From NCBI GenBank assembly GCA_002286855.1, contig NRSV01000050.1, positions 7,775 to 71,774 of the forward strand: a stretch of 64,000 bases of DNA, read 5' to 3'. The notes below the pieces were generated by a model. It worked only from the letters and a program-made list of their open reading frames with translations. It was not told the origin of the DNA and did not search any database. Origin of the DNA: Bipolaris cookei. Taxonomy: Eukaryota > Ascomycota > Dothideomycetes > Pleosporales > Pleosporaceae. Made by a program: the position numbers and the translations under genes. Below are positions 54,241 to 64,000 of this stretch, piece by piece (the stretch's first letter is position 1; each line of letters starts with the position of its first letter).

Positions 54241-57174
54241 GTGCCATGCGTGCGGCTCCGCCTTCACTGCACACCTCCAGAGCCATCATGTACTCACATA
54301 CGTAACCTCGCGCGCGTTCCATGGTATGATTCTTTCGTCATCCCCGACTTTCCCAGTTGAGACTATTACTTGCATTGCTCACTCCCAACCTGTGATTGCG
54401 CATCGCCGGGAGAGCCAACAATTATGGCACCAGCAAAGACGTGTTTTCCCCCCCACCCGTATCCCCACCTCCCCTCGCCATGCCCCCCTTCCGGGATCCC
54501 CTTGACAAAATTCTACGACTCGTTACGAGGCACCACACCTCGTTTGTTCCCGTCTCTTAGACCAAACCTTAAACCACGTTTTCGTATTCGCTGATTCTGT
54601 AGAGTAATAGACAGCTAACAGCCAGTACTTACATGTGTAGCCACACCAATCTCCTCGCTCTCTCCTGTCCTTCAGTACGGCATCTTCGTGCGAAAATCAA
54701 ATCACCTCCGCCAACACCAAACGCGCTTCACGCACACCCGCACACACCCACGCGCGCACGACTCACCCCGTCTCCATTACCCGCCCATGACGAAATTATC
54801 GTTGCCGTTCGCGCCGAAGCAATGCCTCCCCTTTCCACCAACCACACACCCACGCGCGCACATGCACTGCCACACCACGCCCCTTCTCTCTGTCTCTTAC
54901 ACTTTGCACCGTCATACTCACTGCCACCGAAGCGCATGAACAAGCTCAAGGGTCTCTCGAACCAAACCCCTCATACCCTAGCTGCAAGAAAAAGACAAGC
55001 CTTATCATCGCTGTCATCTTTTCCCTTCTCCTGCGTCATGCATGTATTAGCTATACAGTAGTAGTAAAATGTAAAAAAAAAAGCCAAAAAAAGCCATCTC
55101 CCAGCTAACCGCTCTACCCTCATGCAACTTTGGCTCCGACCTACTATACTAGTCTCGCTGCAACAATTCCCCCGCGGTATATGCAGGGCAAATGCAAAGC
55201 AGAAAAAAAAGGGCAAAAGGTAAAAAAAAACTCAAAAAAGAACGAAAAAAAAAGTTAGAGAGACAGTTTTCGTGCATCGCCAAGCCCCCATGTAAGTTGC
55301 CCTTACTTACTCTGGCGCGCTCTCGTCTCGGTCATGAACCGGATCCGCACTGGCGGCGAATTACAGAGGCCACCAAAGGCGGGGGGGCGCGGGTTCGCTC
55401 GCTCGCTGCGAGAGCGAAGTCCAATGATCCTGATCAAACGTCGATGCGCAAGTGCGGCGGGCATGCGGCCTGCGTGCGCATGCGTTGTGTTGCGGATGTG
55501 CGTGTGGTGTAAGTACAGTTACAGCAAAGTGAAAAAACTATGTGGTCCATGTGTGCAGTCTTGCAGTCTGCATTCTTTTGGCGCCTGTCATACGTACGTA
55601 GTCATCCGTTGTTCGGTTAAACCCTTATTTTGTGGCCTTTTTTTTCGGACTTCGGAGTCCGTGTGTCTCCTTCTCGTCTTTTTGTCTTGGTCCCTGGTAG
55701 TAAGCGTTGTCCAGTTGGGTGGTGTGCACTGACCACACTACGTCTCTCTGTCTGTCTCTCACTCTGTCTTGGTCGCCGATGACAACATTTTACGCGCGCT
55801 AAGCCTGTTTGTCGCCAGCCCCTCTCTATTCTGTATTTTCGCCTCTTTTGGGATTTTCCCGTCCTACGCACTATACTTTCGACCAACCCTCTTTTTTGAC
55901 TTTTCTTGTATTCGGTTGTCCCAATTCTTACTTACCTTTACTCTTTTTCCGCAATCCAAAAAGGCAAGAGAATAAGAAAAAAAATTGAGGTCTCTCGGAT
56001 ATCTAGCATGTATCCGAGTGTTTTGCTTTTGTTTTGCTTAACACCACCCCTCCCCCCCCGGACCCTGACGGAACAAGAAAAAACAAAGTTCGTTCGTGTT
56101 GTTCTTCTGTCCCTTTCTTTCGCTGTCACTGTCTTTCTTGCATGTAGTATGCGTGTCTTTTTTGCGACAAGAAAAAAAATGGAACCTCCAATCTAGGGAA
56201 AAATAAAAGTGGAACATGCGACTTGCTTTGAGTTCACGAAGTTGTGTGCCGGGCTTCTTCTCAACGCGGCACGGCTGCAAGCAGCCTTGTTAGAGTTTCC
56301 TGCATCTCGTCAAACGCGATGCGAGTGAAAAACATCATCAAAGTTCTAAATTAAACATAGGTTTCGCATGGTGGCTATCGCGGTCGTTGCAAGTTGCCCT
56401 GCGTAGTCATCTCGTTTCTGGTTGGAAGGGGGGCGCGTGAGAGGGAGGGGTATGTGTGAGTGTGTGTGTGCAAGAGAAAGAGAGACAGATAGACGTGTCA
56501 CGCGCATACAGGGGTCCCAAAAGACGAATTACTTGCCAACGCTCTTGGTCGTGGGGGTTCAATGGGTATCATGTGTGCAATTCCGATTCTAAAAATCTAC
56601 CGCCTTTGGGCTGATATGTGCCAAAACACCCCGTGCAAAGTGGGTCCAGATGCAACATCTGTCTATAGTCCCTAGCCGTTATATCTCTCCCTCATCTTTG
56701 TACCTCTCTCACGCTCTCCACGCTATCTGAGATAGCCCGGGTAGCCGCCCACAGCGCCCGGATCCCTTATGGATCCGCGGCGTAGCATTGCAGCACCCAC
56801 CACCGCTTGATTGTCGGCAATTCATTTCAAGGCGTCCTTGCTTCTGCTGCTCTCTGTCCAATGAATTCTATGGTACATCATTCAGTACGCAATCACAACT
56901 TGCTGCCTTTGCTCTGTATTATTCCGATAGCTCCCGCTGCTTTGACGATGTGGGCGCGTCTGGGCGCGCTAACGGCTTCTCAACCGCATCCTTAGCCGGA
57001 TCCTCACCCGGGACGACTCATAACCAGGCTAAATTCTTGGTAGGGCTTTCTGTCCGGGCCAAAGCTGACACAGGCACAACGGCCTTGGTATCAAAGATTA
57101 CTTCCCTGTTTGGGGGGGGAGGGGGGTGCGGTCGAGGTGGATGGGGCTGAGCACCTCCGTGGTGGACATCGGCT

Positions 57175-59531
57175 TCATGGTACCAGACCCTCCGGTTCTT
57201 CTCCTTGCCATTGCTCGAATAATTGCCGCACACGATACTCCGTAGCCCAGCCGATGTCAGACTCAATATCCCTCAGAAGGTCTAAGACAACTTGGCGTTC
57301 TCGCGGATCGCTCAAGCACTGACCAGCTGTGAACAAGGGTTGTACGGAATGAATCCGAACGGCTTCATCTGACCGAGCCAGCGAGATTCCAATGATCTCA
57401 CGGCTGTGCTTCTGGCATGTCGCAAGCACAGATTGGTACGAGTTCATGCGCGCAACCAACGTTCTACGGCCTTGCGTAGACTCGTGCGGCTTATTCATGA
57501 AAAGAAGGATCTGCGACATGTGGTACGTCTGCATAGTCGCAGCGCACATGGGGATCGAGTACCACACTTCGCTGAACATGGCTACGTTCTCGTTTGTCGG
57601 AGATTGACCGGGCGTGTGTGAAGGTGTAACCCTGGCTGATGGCTGGAATGTGGGAGGGAGACCGTCGTACCAGACCTGGAGCTGCTTTCGTAGACTGAAC
57701 CAGTATTCGAGCAGTGTACGCTGCGGAATACCGCCCCAGCTAACTCCAGATGGGCTGGCAATCTCGTCACCGGCAGCCATGAAGTTGACAAGTTTAGCCA
57801 TGAGCCAAACAAGAGCGTTGCATACAAGATCTTCTCTCATCGTAGCATCGCCTTCTTCAAGGTAGCCGCTTGCTGTGATATTGCTCGACATGATGAAGCC
57901 TTGCTCATCAATCATAAGACCCGCATCTCTCCAGATAGCCAAATCTTCAGTATCAAGCCTTGTGTGTGTTTTATTGATGACTTTTGATAATGTTAGCGAG
58001 ATCCTTCAGGTGTTTCATGTATAGACTTACAAGCTGCAAGCATATCCTGCCTGGCAATGTTCCAAAATGTCGCCCTACGAGCCTTGGAAGTCATGTTGAA
58101 ATTCGATAACGGGGATGTCGAAGTGGGCGTTGGTAGTTGTAGTGGCATGCCGTGCTCTTGGGAAAGGACCAGAAGAGACTTCGCACCGTTTAGGTGCTTC
58201 GCCCATTCCGAGACAGATGTATCGAGGAACTCGTAGGCGCACAAAATGGCAGAGGCTGCAAGAAGATCGTCTGTGTTGAATGCAAACGATGTGTTGCTCG
58301 AAGTCCGCCGTCGTTTGGGGACTGGCCCGTCAAAAGCCGAGTAAGGGTACCTTTGCTCGCATTCTGATTCGTCAGGAGAAGAGACAACATCCATCTTCAG
58401 AGCGTGAAGTAGCAATGATACGGCAGTATCATAATACACGGCAGCCTTGTGCTTCCAGTCTACTAGTTGCGCATCTGGATATTGGGCCATCCGAGCTTGG
58501 TATGTGGCGCTACCTCCCATGACGGAGTTGCGTCCCTGGACACGTGCAAGTGCCTTGGCAGCACAAGCAACAGCCGCAAACTTCAGTAGCGGATTCTCAC
58601 GAGCTTTGACAGGAACATACGAGGCAAAATATGTTCCGATGTCAAAGAGATCCATCCAGTATCCAGGACCTTCTGAGAAGTGCCGTAGGAGGAAGGCAAT
58701 CTCTTGGTCGTCTTGAGGTGACATGCCGCCATCTGAACGAGGTACTGACTGTCTGGAGCTGGATATGGAAACAGACCGATGCATTCGATCGGAAGAGTCA
58801 TATGGTGAGTTGAGGCGAGGATCAATAGGTGGCGACGCAGCAGCAGAAACGGTGTAGTCCATGACCGGGTGTATGCGTCGGTTGCATAATGACATGGGCG
58901 GTGACATGGGCGTTCCTACTGTAGAGGTCGTAGGTGATTGCATCAAAGGCGGTAGGGCCTCAAGTTCGGGAGTGTAGCAGAATGGTATGCTGGTAGGCGC
59001 TAGTTCGGGTCCCAAGCTGGATGGTGTGCTGGTAACTGATTGGAAAGTGCTATGTGTACGCCAAGAGCCTAATGAGCGAGCCTCAAACGGTCCTGGTGAT
59101 TCCATGGAAGCTGTCGACATGTTGTCAAAGTCAGGTGTGCCAGGATCAAGATATGGATTGGTGGTGTTAATGAATGTGACTGGCGTCGAGTTAGCGAGCA
59201 AGTCGAAGAGGATGCATCGGTATACTAACCATGCTTGGGAATGTCTATCCAGATGGCATCGTCATCAAATGTGTTCTTGTATGCATAGAAGCCTTTGAGG
59301 GAGTTCTCATCGCCCGAGTCATCTCCATTCATGGAGGCATTGTGTTGGTGGCGGAAGACGATGCCTGAGCTCGGTATGCATTCTCTGGAAGCCTTTGTGC
59401 ATTGTCCACACACGGGCTTCTTCTCATCGCACTTCAGCTTCCGCTGACGGCAAGTTAGGCTGTAGCAAGGTCAGGAGGCGACAGCATGGTTAGTAGTCCA
59501 ACGCCACTTACCATCCGGTTCGTGAACGCAT
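57175..59531 (-). CDS. Zn2Cys6 fungal transcription factor, 4 exons
   Basis: Exons 59531-59512, 59459-59230, 59179-58031 and 57980-57175 join in phase (introns 52, 50, 50 and 50 nt) into 734 aa. The zinc cluster is complete: Cys7, 10, 17, 24, 27, 34 (CLTCRQRKLKCDEKKPVCGQCTKASREC-type spacing 2-6-6-2-6), with a basic nuclear-localising stretch inside it. A Ser/Pro-rich linker (90-260) leads into the large helical fungal-specific activation domain (IAFLLRHFSEGPGYWMDLFD, FAAVACAAKALARV). It continues through ARQDMLAAF/INKTHTRLDTEDLAIWRDAG across the third intron, matching the usual family sequence and supporting the splice. Target genes are unknown. Exon 1 carries only 20 coding bases, and the zinc finger spans the first intron. 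Confidence 0.92.
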
Positions 59532-60374
59532 CTCAAAGCGATTTAAGTGTGTGGGTCCAAGTTTGGAGAGCTCTAAAGTACACAGCCTCTTGGCGAGGAA
59601 TGTGGGTATGAGGGAGCATCCACATGGATTGAAGAGAGCTGCCCTATATCTATATCAGCATGATGGAGGGAGATAGAGCGTTTGAAACTCGATGGTTAGA
59701 TGCGGGGTCTAGCATGGGTGTTCACGCCAGTTGCGGATCCACCGTCACCGTGAACAAGGTCGGGAAAATCTACCAAGGGGTTACCTCTGGCCTAGTGCAT
59801 CATCTGAATCGCTTTCGCATAACTCAATCCGGCTGGTGTAGGAGAGCCCAGGCTTCAGCGTACAGGGACTGTGATGGGCCTGCACGCACACGCCAGGTCG
59901 CGTCAAGCGCCGCAGTCAGCCGAGTCATGGCCGAAGTGCAGTGCGCACATCACTGTTAGACGCTTGAGACGTGCACTGGTGGAGGCCTAGCCGGAATGGT
60001 GGACGCTAACTTGCCACTTTAGTTAAACTTTTCGTACACTGCACATTCGGCTAAGGATGCTGGTCGGCCCGTCTTCTGGGACTACCAGCGCATTAGATGC
60101 ATCCTACCCTGTTCGGAACTTCTCTTCCTGCTACCCTGCCAAGCGTACACACGGCCTATTAGAGCGGGCGGACTCACTTCCATGCCCTCACCAAAGCTCT
60201 CAAGATCCGTTGTGAGCGTTAAGAGCGGCAACCCGACCATCTTCTTTTATCATTGGAATGCTGCATCTTCGATGAACGTGCAAGCGTCAAAAGATAGTGG
60301 CCCGCCCTTCACCGCCCTCCCCCTCCCCCGTCGCCCGTCCACCCGTGCCCGCGTGTGGTGGCTGGGATCTTGGA
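59532..60374. other. Zn2Cys6 gene promoter region / pob3 3' flank
   Basis: About 840 bp upstream of the regulator gene. Short frames without domains only; a CCCTCCCC-type C-rich patch occurs near 60.31 kb. Confidence 0.5.
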
Positions 60375-62269
60375 CTATTGCGACACCTTCTGCTTCTTCT
60401 TCGGTCGTTCTGGCACCGCTTCCGCGGCGTCACCCTCGCTCTCCGCATCATCCATCTCTGCATCACTGTCGGAGCCGCTGCTCTGATGGTCCGAGTCAAA
60501 CTCCTCGCCAACCTCTGATTCCGAGTCCGCTTGGAAGTCCTCATCAACACTTTCGTCATCCTCGTCGGCACTACCGCGGTTTGCTGGTGCTCCATCGTCA
60601 CTCGATGCAAGATCTTCGTCTTGAAGTGCTGCCGCAAGAATAGCTCCCGACTTCGCATTGCCTCATTAGCACAGACCACGAGACTCAGGAAGTTTTTCTA
60701 CTTACGTCATCTGCCATCTCGTTCTTCGTCTTGATGCCTTTGGCACGGAAGAAATTCTCCAACGGTTGTTGCTCCTCACTATTGCGTGTTAGTCCCACTG
60801 AATTACGGCATATATAAAATAATTACGTACCGATTAATGTTGGAGAACTGATGTTCCGCCATGCCATTCTTCATCGTGAAGGTGATATCGAACGTACGAC
60901 TTGCGGCCATGGCCCCTCCAACACGCGACATCGTCACGGATTGGATGTTGTCCATGCTAATATAGGTGGCCGGCTTGGGAATAAACATGAATGCTTTGTC
61001 GAGGCAGAAAAGGTGACCCTCGTTAGCCTTGATGGAGCACTTCACACCAGACTGTTCGTGGTGACTGATGAAGTCCCGAGATGGCCTAGTAATGCGTTTT
61101 CCGCTAAGACCACGGAAGATATCAGCTACAACAGTAGCAATAGGCGCTTCATAGTGTGACTGAAGCTTGTCCTTGTACTTGTCCTCGAGTAAGTCTCCCT
61201 TCATGTTCAGATCTAAGTTGACTTCCTCGTCGCGCTTGAACTGCATCACAAGGAACGGGTATCGCGTCTGACCCTGTCTTAGGGGCGGGTCCAGACCGAT
61301 GGTGATCAAAGTGTGCATGTCGTCAGGCTTTGGCAAAACCATAAACTTCTTGACCGAGTCAAACTGGATCTTGTAGTCGTATGTTTTACCACGCAACCGG
61401 AACGAGCTCTCGTACATGTCAATATCGAAACGACCCCTGTCTCAGTGTTAGCGCCCAGGATGTAGCTGCAAATACAAACACCATACCTAGGAGTAAGATG
61501 TAGGATATCCAAGAATGTGGCAAATGTGTCACCCGCAACTTCGCCAATCTCAGCCTTCTCCATCAATGTCTCGTAGAATAGATTAGCCGCATTCGTCTCT
61601 TCACCATCCTCTGCACCAGAAGCGTCCTCTCCATCTTCGGTCTTCTCCTTCTTGGATGCCAAACCGGGTATATAGAAGCGCATTTCAACAAGTTGGTCCC
61701 GGGCGCCAGCAGATTTCTTGCCTCTAAACCTGGCTCCTCCAAGTTGGCCATTCGCGCCCGAATCGCTGTCGGCTGGAAGCGAGAAATCGACTGCAACTTC
61801 GTTCTTGCCTGCCAAGTTGGTGTTGGAGACTTCAGTGTACGGTACCTCGAATGCGGGACGGTTGGCAACGTTGAAAGTAAGCTCAGCCTTGCCAAAGTCG
61901 GCCTTTCCCCAATTCCAACCACGCAGAGCGTGCTCTCGGTTGTCCAAACTTATGCCATACCAAGTTTTGAAGACTTTTGCAACACGGTCAAAATCCTCCT
62001 GCTTGAATCCATCAAGCTGTATTATGCCATCGTTACGTGAGAGGATCTTGACTTCGTACCCGCGCGCCGCTCGGCTCCACTGCGCTTGGATAATCTGTGA
62101 CTGGTCGCAAGTGTAGGTTTCGCCGTTCGCTGGCTTCCAACCAAATCCTGAGTCGGAGAATCGAGTCGCACCAGGCTTTCGGGAGAGGTTGAGATAAATG
62201 TCGTTGAATGCCTCCCTGTGCGGCGTTAGCTTTCCCATCATACATATCGCGCAAAATTTGTCCTTACAT
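60375..62269 (-). CDS. pob3: FACT complex subunit Pob3 (SSRP1 orthologue), 5 exons
   Basis: Coding exons 62269-62268, 62215-61487, 61436-60831, 60778-60706 and 60650-60375 join in phase (introns 52, 50, 52 and 55 nt) into 561 aa. The N-terminus reads MEAFNDIYLNLSRKPG..., then SGFGWKP, as in SSRP1/Pob3 dimerisation domains. The SSRP1 core follows (TWYGISLDNREHALRGWNWG) and tandem PH domains (YESSFRLRGKTYDYKI...FVMQF-like, HEQSGVKCS...ISMDNIQSV). ENFFRAKGIKTKNEMADD precedes a strongly acidic tail ending in basic PKKKQK. No HMG box is present, as in other fungi, where Nhp6-type proteins supply it. With Spt16 it reorganises nucleosomes during transcription and replication. The ATG is split AT|G by intron 1; without splicing a different start (MGKLTPHREAF) would be used. 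Confidence 0.95.
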
Positions 62270-62424
62270 ATTAGCGATCGCACTGAAAATTACAATAGTC
62301 GTGGAGGTAAAAGGTGGCGGAATTGGTTGCTGGGAAGGCAGCAGCAGCGTTGTTGTTGCTAGAAAGTTGTTGCTCTCACTGGTAAACGCGTTCTGTGATT
62401 ATGTAATAAACTTAGTCGCCCGCC

Positions 62425-62432
62425 TCACGTGA
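62425..62432. promoter_or_regulatory. TCACGTGA upstream of pob3
   Basis: Perfect octamer palindrome 156 bp upstream of the pob3 start, the same distance as in the rev3 promoter. It has a CACGTG E-box core. Confidence 0.5.
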
Positions 62433-64000
62433 TAGCGCGCCTTCTTCTTTCGCGCCCTGTCACCATCATGTTACTTAACTCAAACATCCTAACCATCTTA
62501 TATCTTACTTTGCTTTACTTTACTTCAAATTATGTAGATACATCATTAGAGGAGCTTCCATGGAGAAGCTTTGATCGATTAATGAATAGTAATGGTACCA
62601 ATCTTTGCCACGAAAACATGGGTGCACACAGTACTTGAAGATTGCTTTCTAGTATTGAGATAAAATGTGACAATGAGTCGTAAATGCTTAGTATTTCACT
62701 GCTAAGTGCACTGATGCATATCTTGCTGGAGGCTACAACGTACTGGCTATCAGCTTCAAGCAACTACAATCTCAACTCGCCCGATTCGCATGTTGATCTG
62801 TTTGTCATGATATGATCAGACTAGTTGTTAGAAAGTCTCTCCCTTGATTCTTATCAATTTGCTTTCGTTGATAGCAATCCCATTGACCAAGGTAAACGTG
62901 CTGATTCTAATCATCTGTGCACTACTTCTTATCGTCTGAGAGCTCAATACGAATATTCCACAGTTGAAATTTTCGACATCTACGACTAGTTTGGATGCAC
63001 AAGCCACAAAAAAGTGTCTTGGCAGGTATGAAATACCCACTGTCTGACTCGGGGTTGCGTGTCATTCGCTTACACTAACAACCAAAGCCTACGATGTCTG
63101 TCAATCTTAGTTTCTGCCACATCATGATCTGATAAATGAGCCGATACGGCCCAGAATATTCTATCTCTGTCGCTATATAATCGATTTACATATAGATTTC
63201 AGGGCACTGTGACTACATTGACGTCTGTTGAAGCAGAAAAGGGTAAGCAAATCCTGTACTATATGACTGCATAGGACGTGCCTTGGAAAATATGGCTATA
63301 CCCTGACTAGATTGAGTAATACTATATGTTATCTCTCAGATATAGTAAGCTATGTGTCGTGTTTTGAGTAGTTCCAAGTCGTTTGGTGTATTAATGGTGG
63401 GTCTTTTATTCAAAACAGGTATACCGGTAAACTTCAGAACGGCCCCGGTCACATCTCGGACCGTTTTATCCGATGACATGACGTCGCATGGGTTGATCTT
63501 TAGCGCTTCCAGTATAATGGTCGCCGCAAGTAATTGCTTATGGACGCTGTTTGCATTTCTTGATGGTATCGTTCATCCCAGCTTACCGGTAACTTGGATG
63601 TCTGAGGTAAAGCCGGAGTTCCGTCATGACGCAACATTTTCTCCGGGTACGTGTTCGCTTCTGCTAGACTGCAACTATGGTCCGATTATGGGCCCATCAT
63701 TGTCACAGCCTGGAACACCTGCCCCTAGCGACCGACTACGCCTACCGTCTGTCCACTCTTAGTGCCTTGGACTAGAATATGTGTTGTCACTAAGGTCTTT
63801 GTGGTAGTAGGCAATAGGCAGGGATACCCTTTGGCCGAGCTATGTGTACATATGCAACTATATACAATTCCCCATTTCTGCCTAGTCATACACACATATC
63901 CACGACGCTTTCCTTGTATTTTTAATTGAGGCTTGGTAACGAAGTAGGATAACATAGGACTGCTAATCTAAAAGAATGCAACAATGTCTGTATATCTCTC
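62433..64000. other. AT-rich intergenic end of window
   Basis: About 1.57 kb upstream of pob3. It is AT-rich with no convincing gene. A 136-codon plus-strand frame (63352-63762) has mixed hydrophobic content and no domain, and it is not called. The next gene presumably lies beyond the window. Confidence 0.5.

Larger units (their letters stand above)
48061..57174. other. Nine-kb region without a recognisable gene
   Basis: Between the 3' ends of the plus-strand CxxC gene and the minus-strand Zn2Cys6 gene. Open frames up to about 220 codons exist but are low-complexity, overlap on both strands and show no domain. The stretch is rich in CT/GA tracts, poly-A and poly-T, G- and C-runs, microsatellites, CATGTAAGTA and TACGTACGT words. 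It may hold non-coding transcripts or long regulatory DNA. Transposon relics were not recognised. Confidence 0.6.

Noticed and set aside
54021..54322. Val/Cys-rich or Thr/Gln-rich frames near 54.1 kb
   Set aside because: Produced entirely by the (CAA)n and (AC)20 microsatellites.
63352..63762. 136-codon frame near the right edge
   Set aside because: No domain, no clear promoter or codon pattern, and AT-rich surroundings; left as intergenic.

Overview
This window is nuclear DNA of a filamentous ascomycete (Pezizomycotina), most likely a dothideomycete of the Pleosporales type. The evidence is: short introns (about 48-110 nt) with GTAAGT/GTATGT-like donors and CTRAY branch sites; conserved eukaryotic single-copy genes; fungal-only families (HET domain, PNP-NACHT-ankyrin NLR, Zn2Cys6 regulator); and relics of pogo/Fot1 and LINE elements. 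No tRNA, rRNA, CRISPR or bacterial feature was found. Exon models were joined by hand from splice signals, reading phase and remembered family conservation; no database search was run.

Layout. 0-0.7 kb: poly-C edge and two pogo-type transposase relics on opposite strands. 1.2-5.6 kb: a membrane ZZ/EF-hand protein and an SDR oxidoreductase. 7.5-7.9 kb: a small membrane protein with a PPPY motif. 10.8-13.4 kb: a kelch/BTB protein resembling fission-yeast Ral2. 13.4-19.1 kb: an accessory island with AT-rich DNA, a PNP-NACHT-ankyrin NLR broken by one TAG codon, and a 5'-truncated LINE with a 15-bp target-site duplication. 19.4-20.1 kb: a 1-Cys peroxiredoxin. 22.0-23.8 kb: an MFS exporter. 24.2-35.3 kb: a dense conserved block of sla2 (endocytosis), slu7 (splicing) and rev3 (translesion polymerase zeta). 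35.7-39.4 kb: a small hypothetical protein and a HET-domain protein. 40.0-43.3 kb: a divergent pair, a twin-CX9C (Emi1/DUF3128-like) protein and an Ame1/CENP-U-like kinetochore subunit. 44.2-48.1 kb: two unrecognised proteins, one F-box-like and one with a CxxC pair. 48.1-57.2 kb: about 9 kb without a credible gene, rich in simple repeats, G-runs and recurrent short motifs. 57.2-59.5 kb: a Zn2Cys6 transcription factor. 60.4-62.3 kb: pob3 (FACT subunit), whose start codon appears to be split by an intron.

How the genes relate. Most are independent housekeeping genes; no biosynthetic cluster is present. Two genes belong to fungal self/non-self recognition families, the broken NLR and the HET-domain gene. 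The best leads are the NLR with its near-identical 99-bp repeats and single nonsense codon, the split start codon of pob3, the stop-free 48-nt intron in the ZZ/EF-hand gene, a TCACGTGA octamer shared by four promoter regions, the repeated DELSP motif in the CENP-U-like protein, and the motif-rich 9-kb gene-free region.
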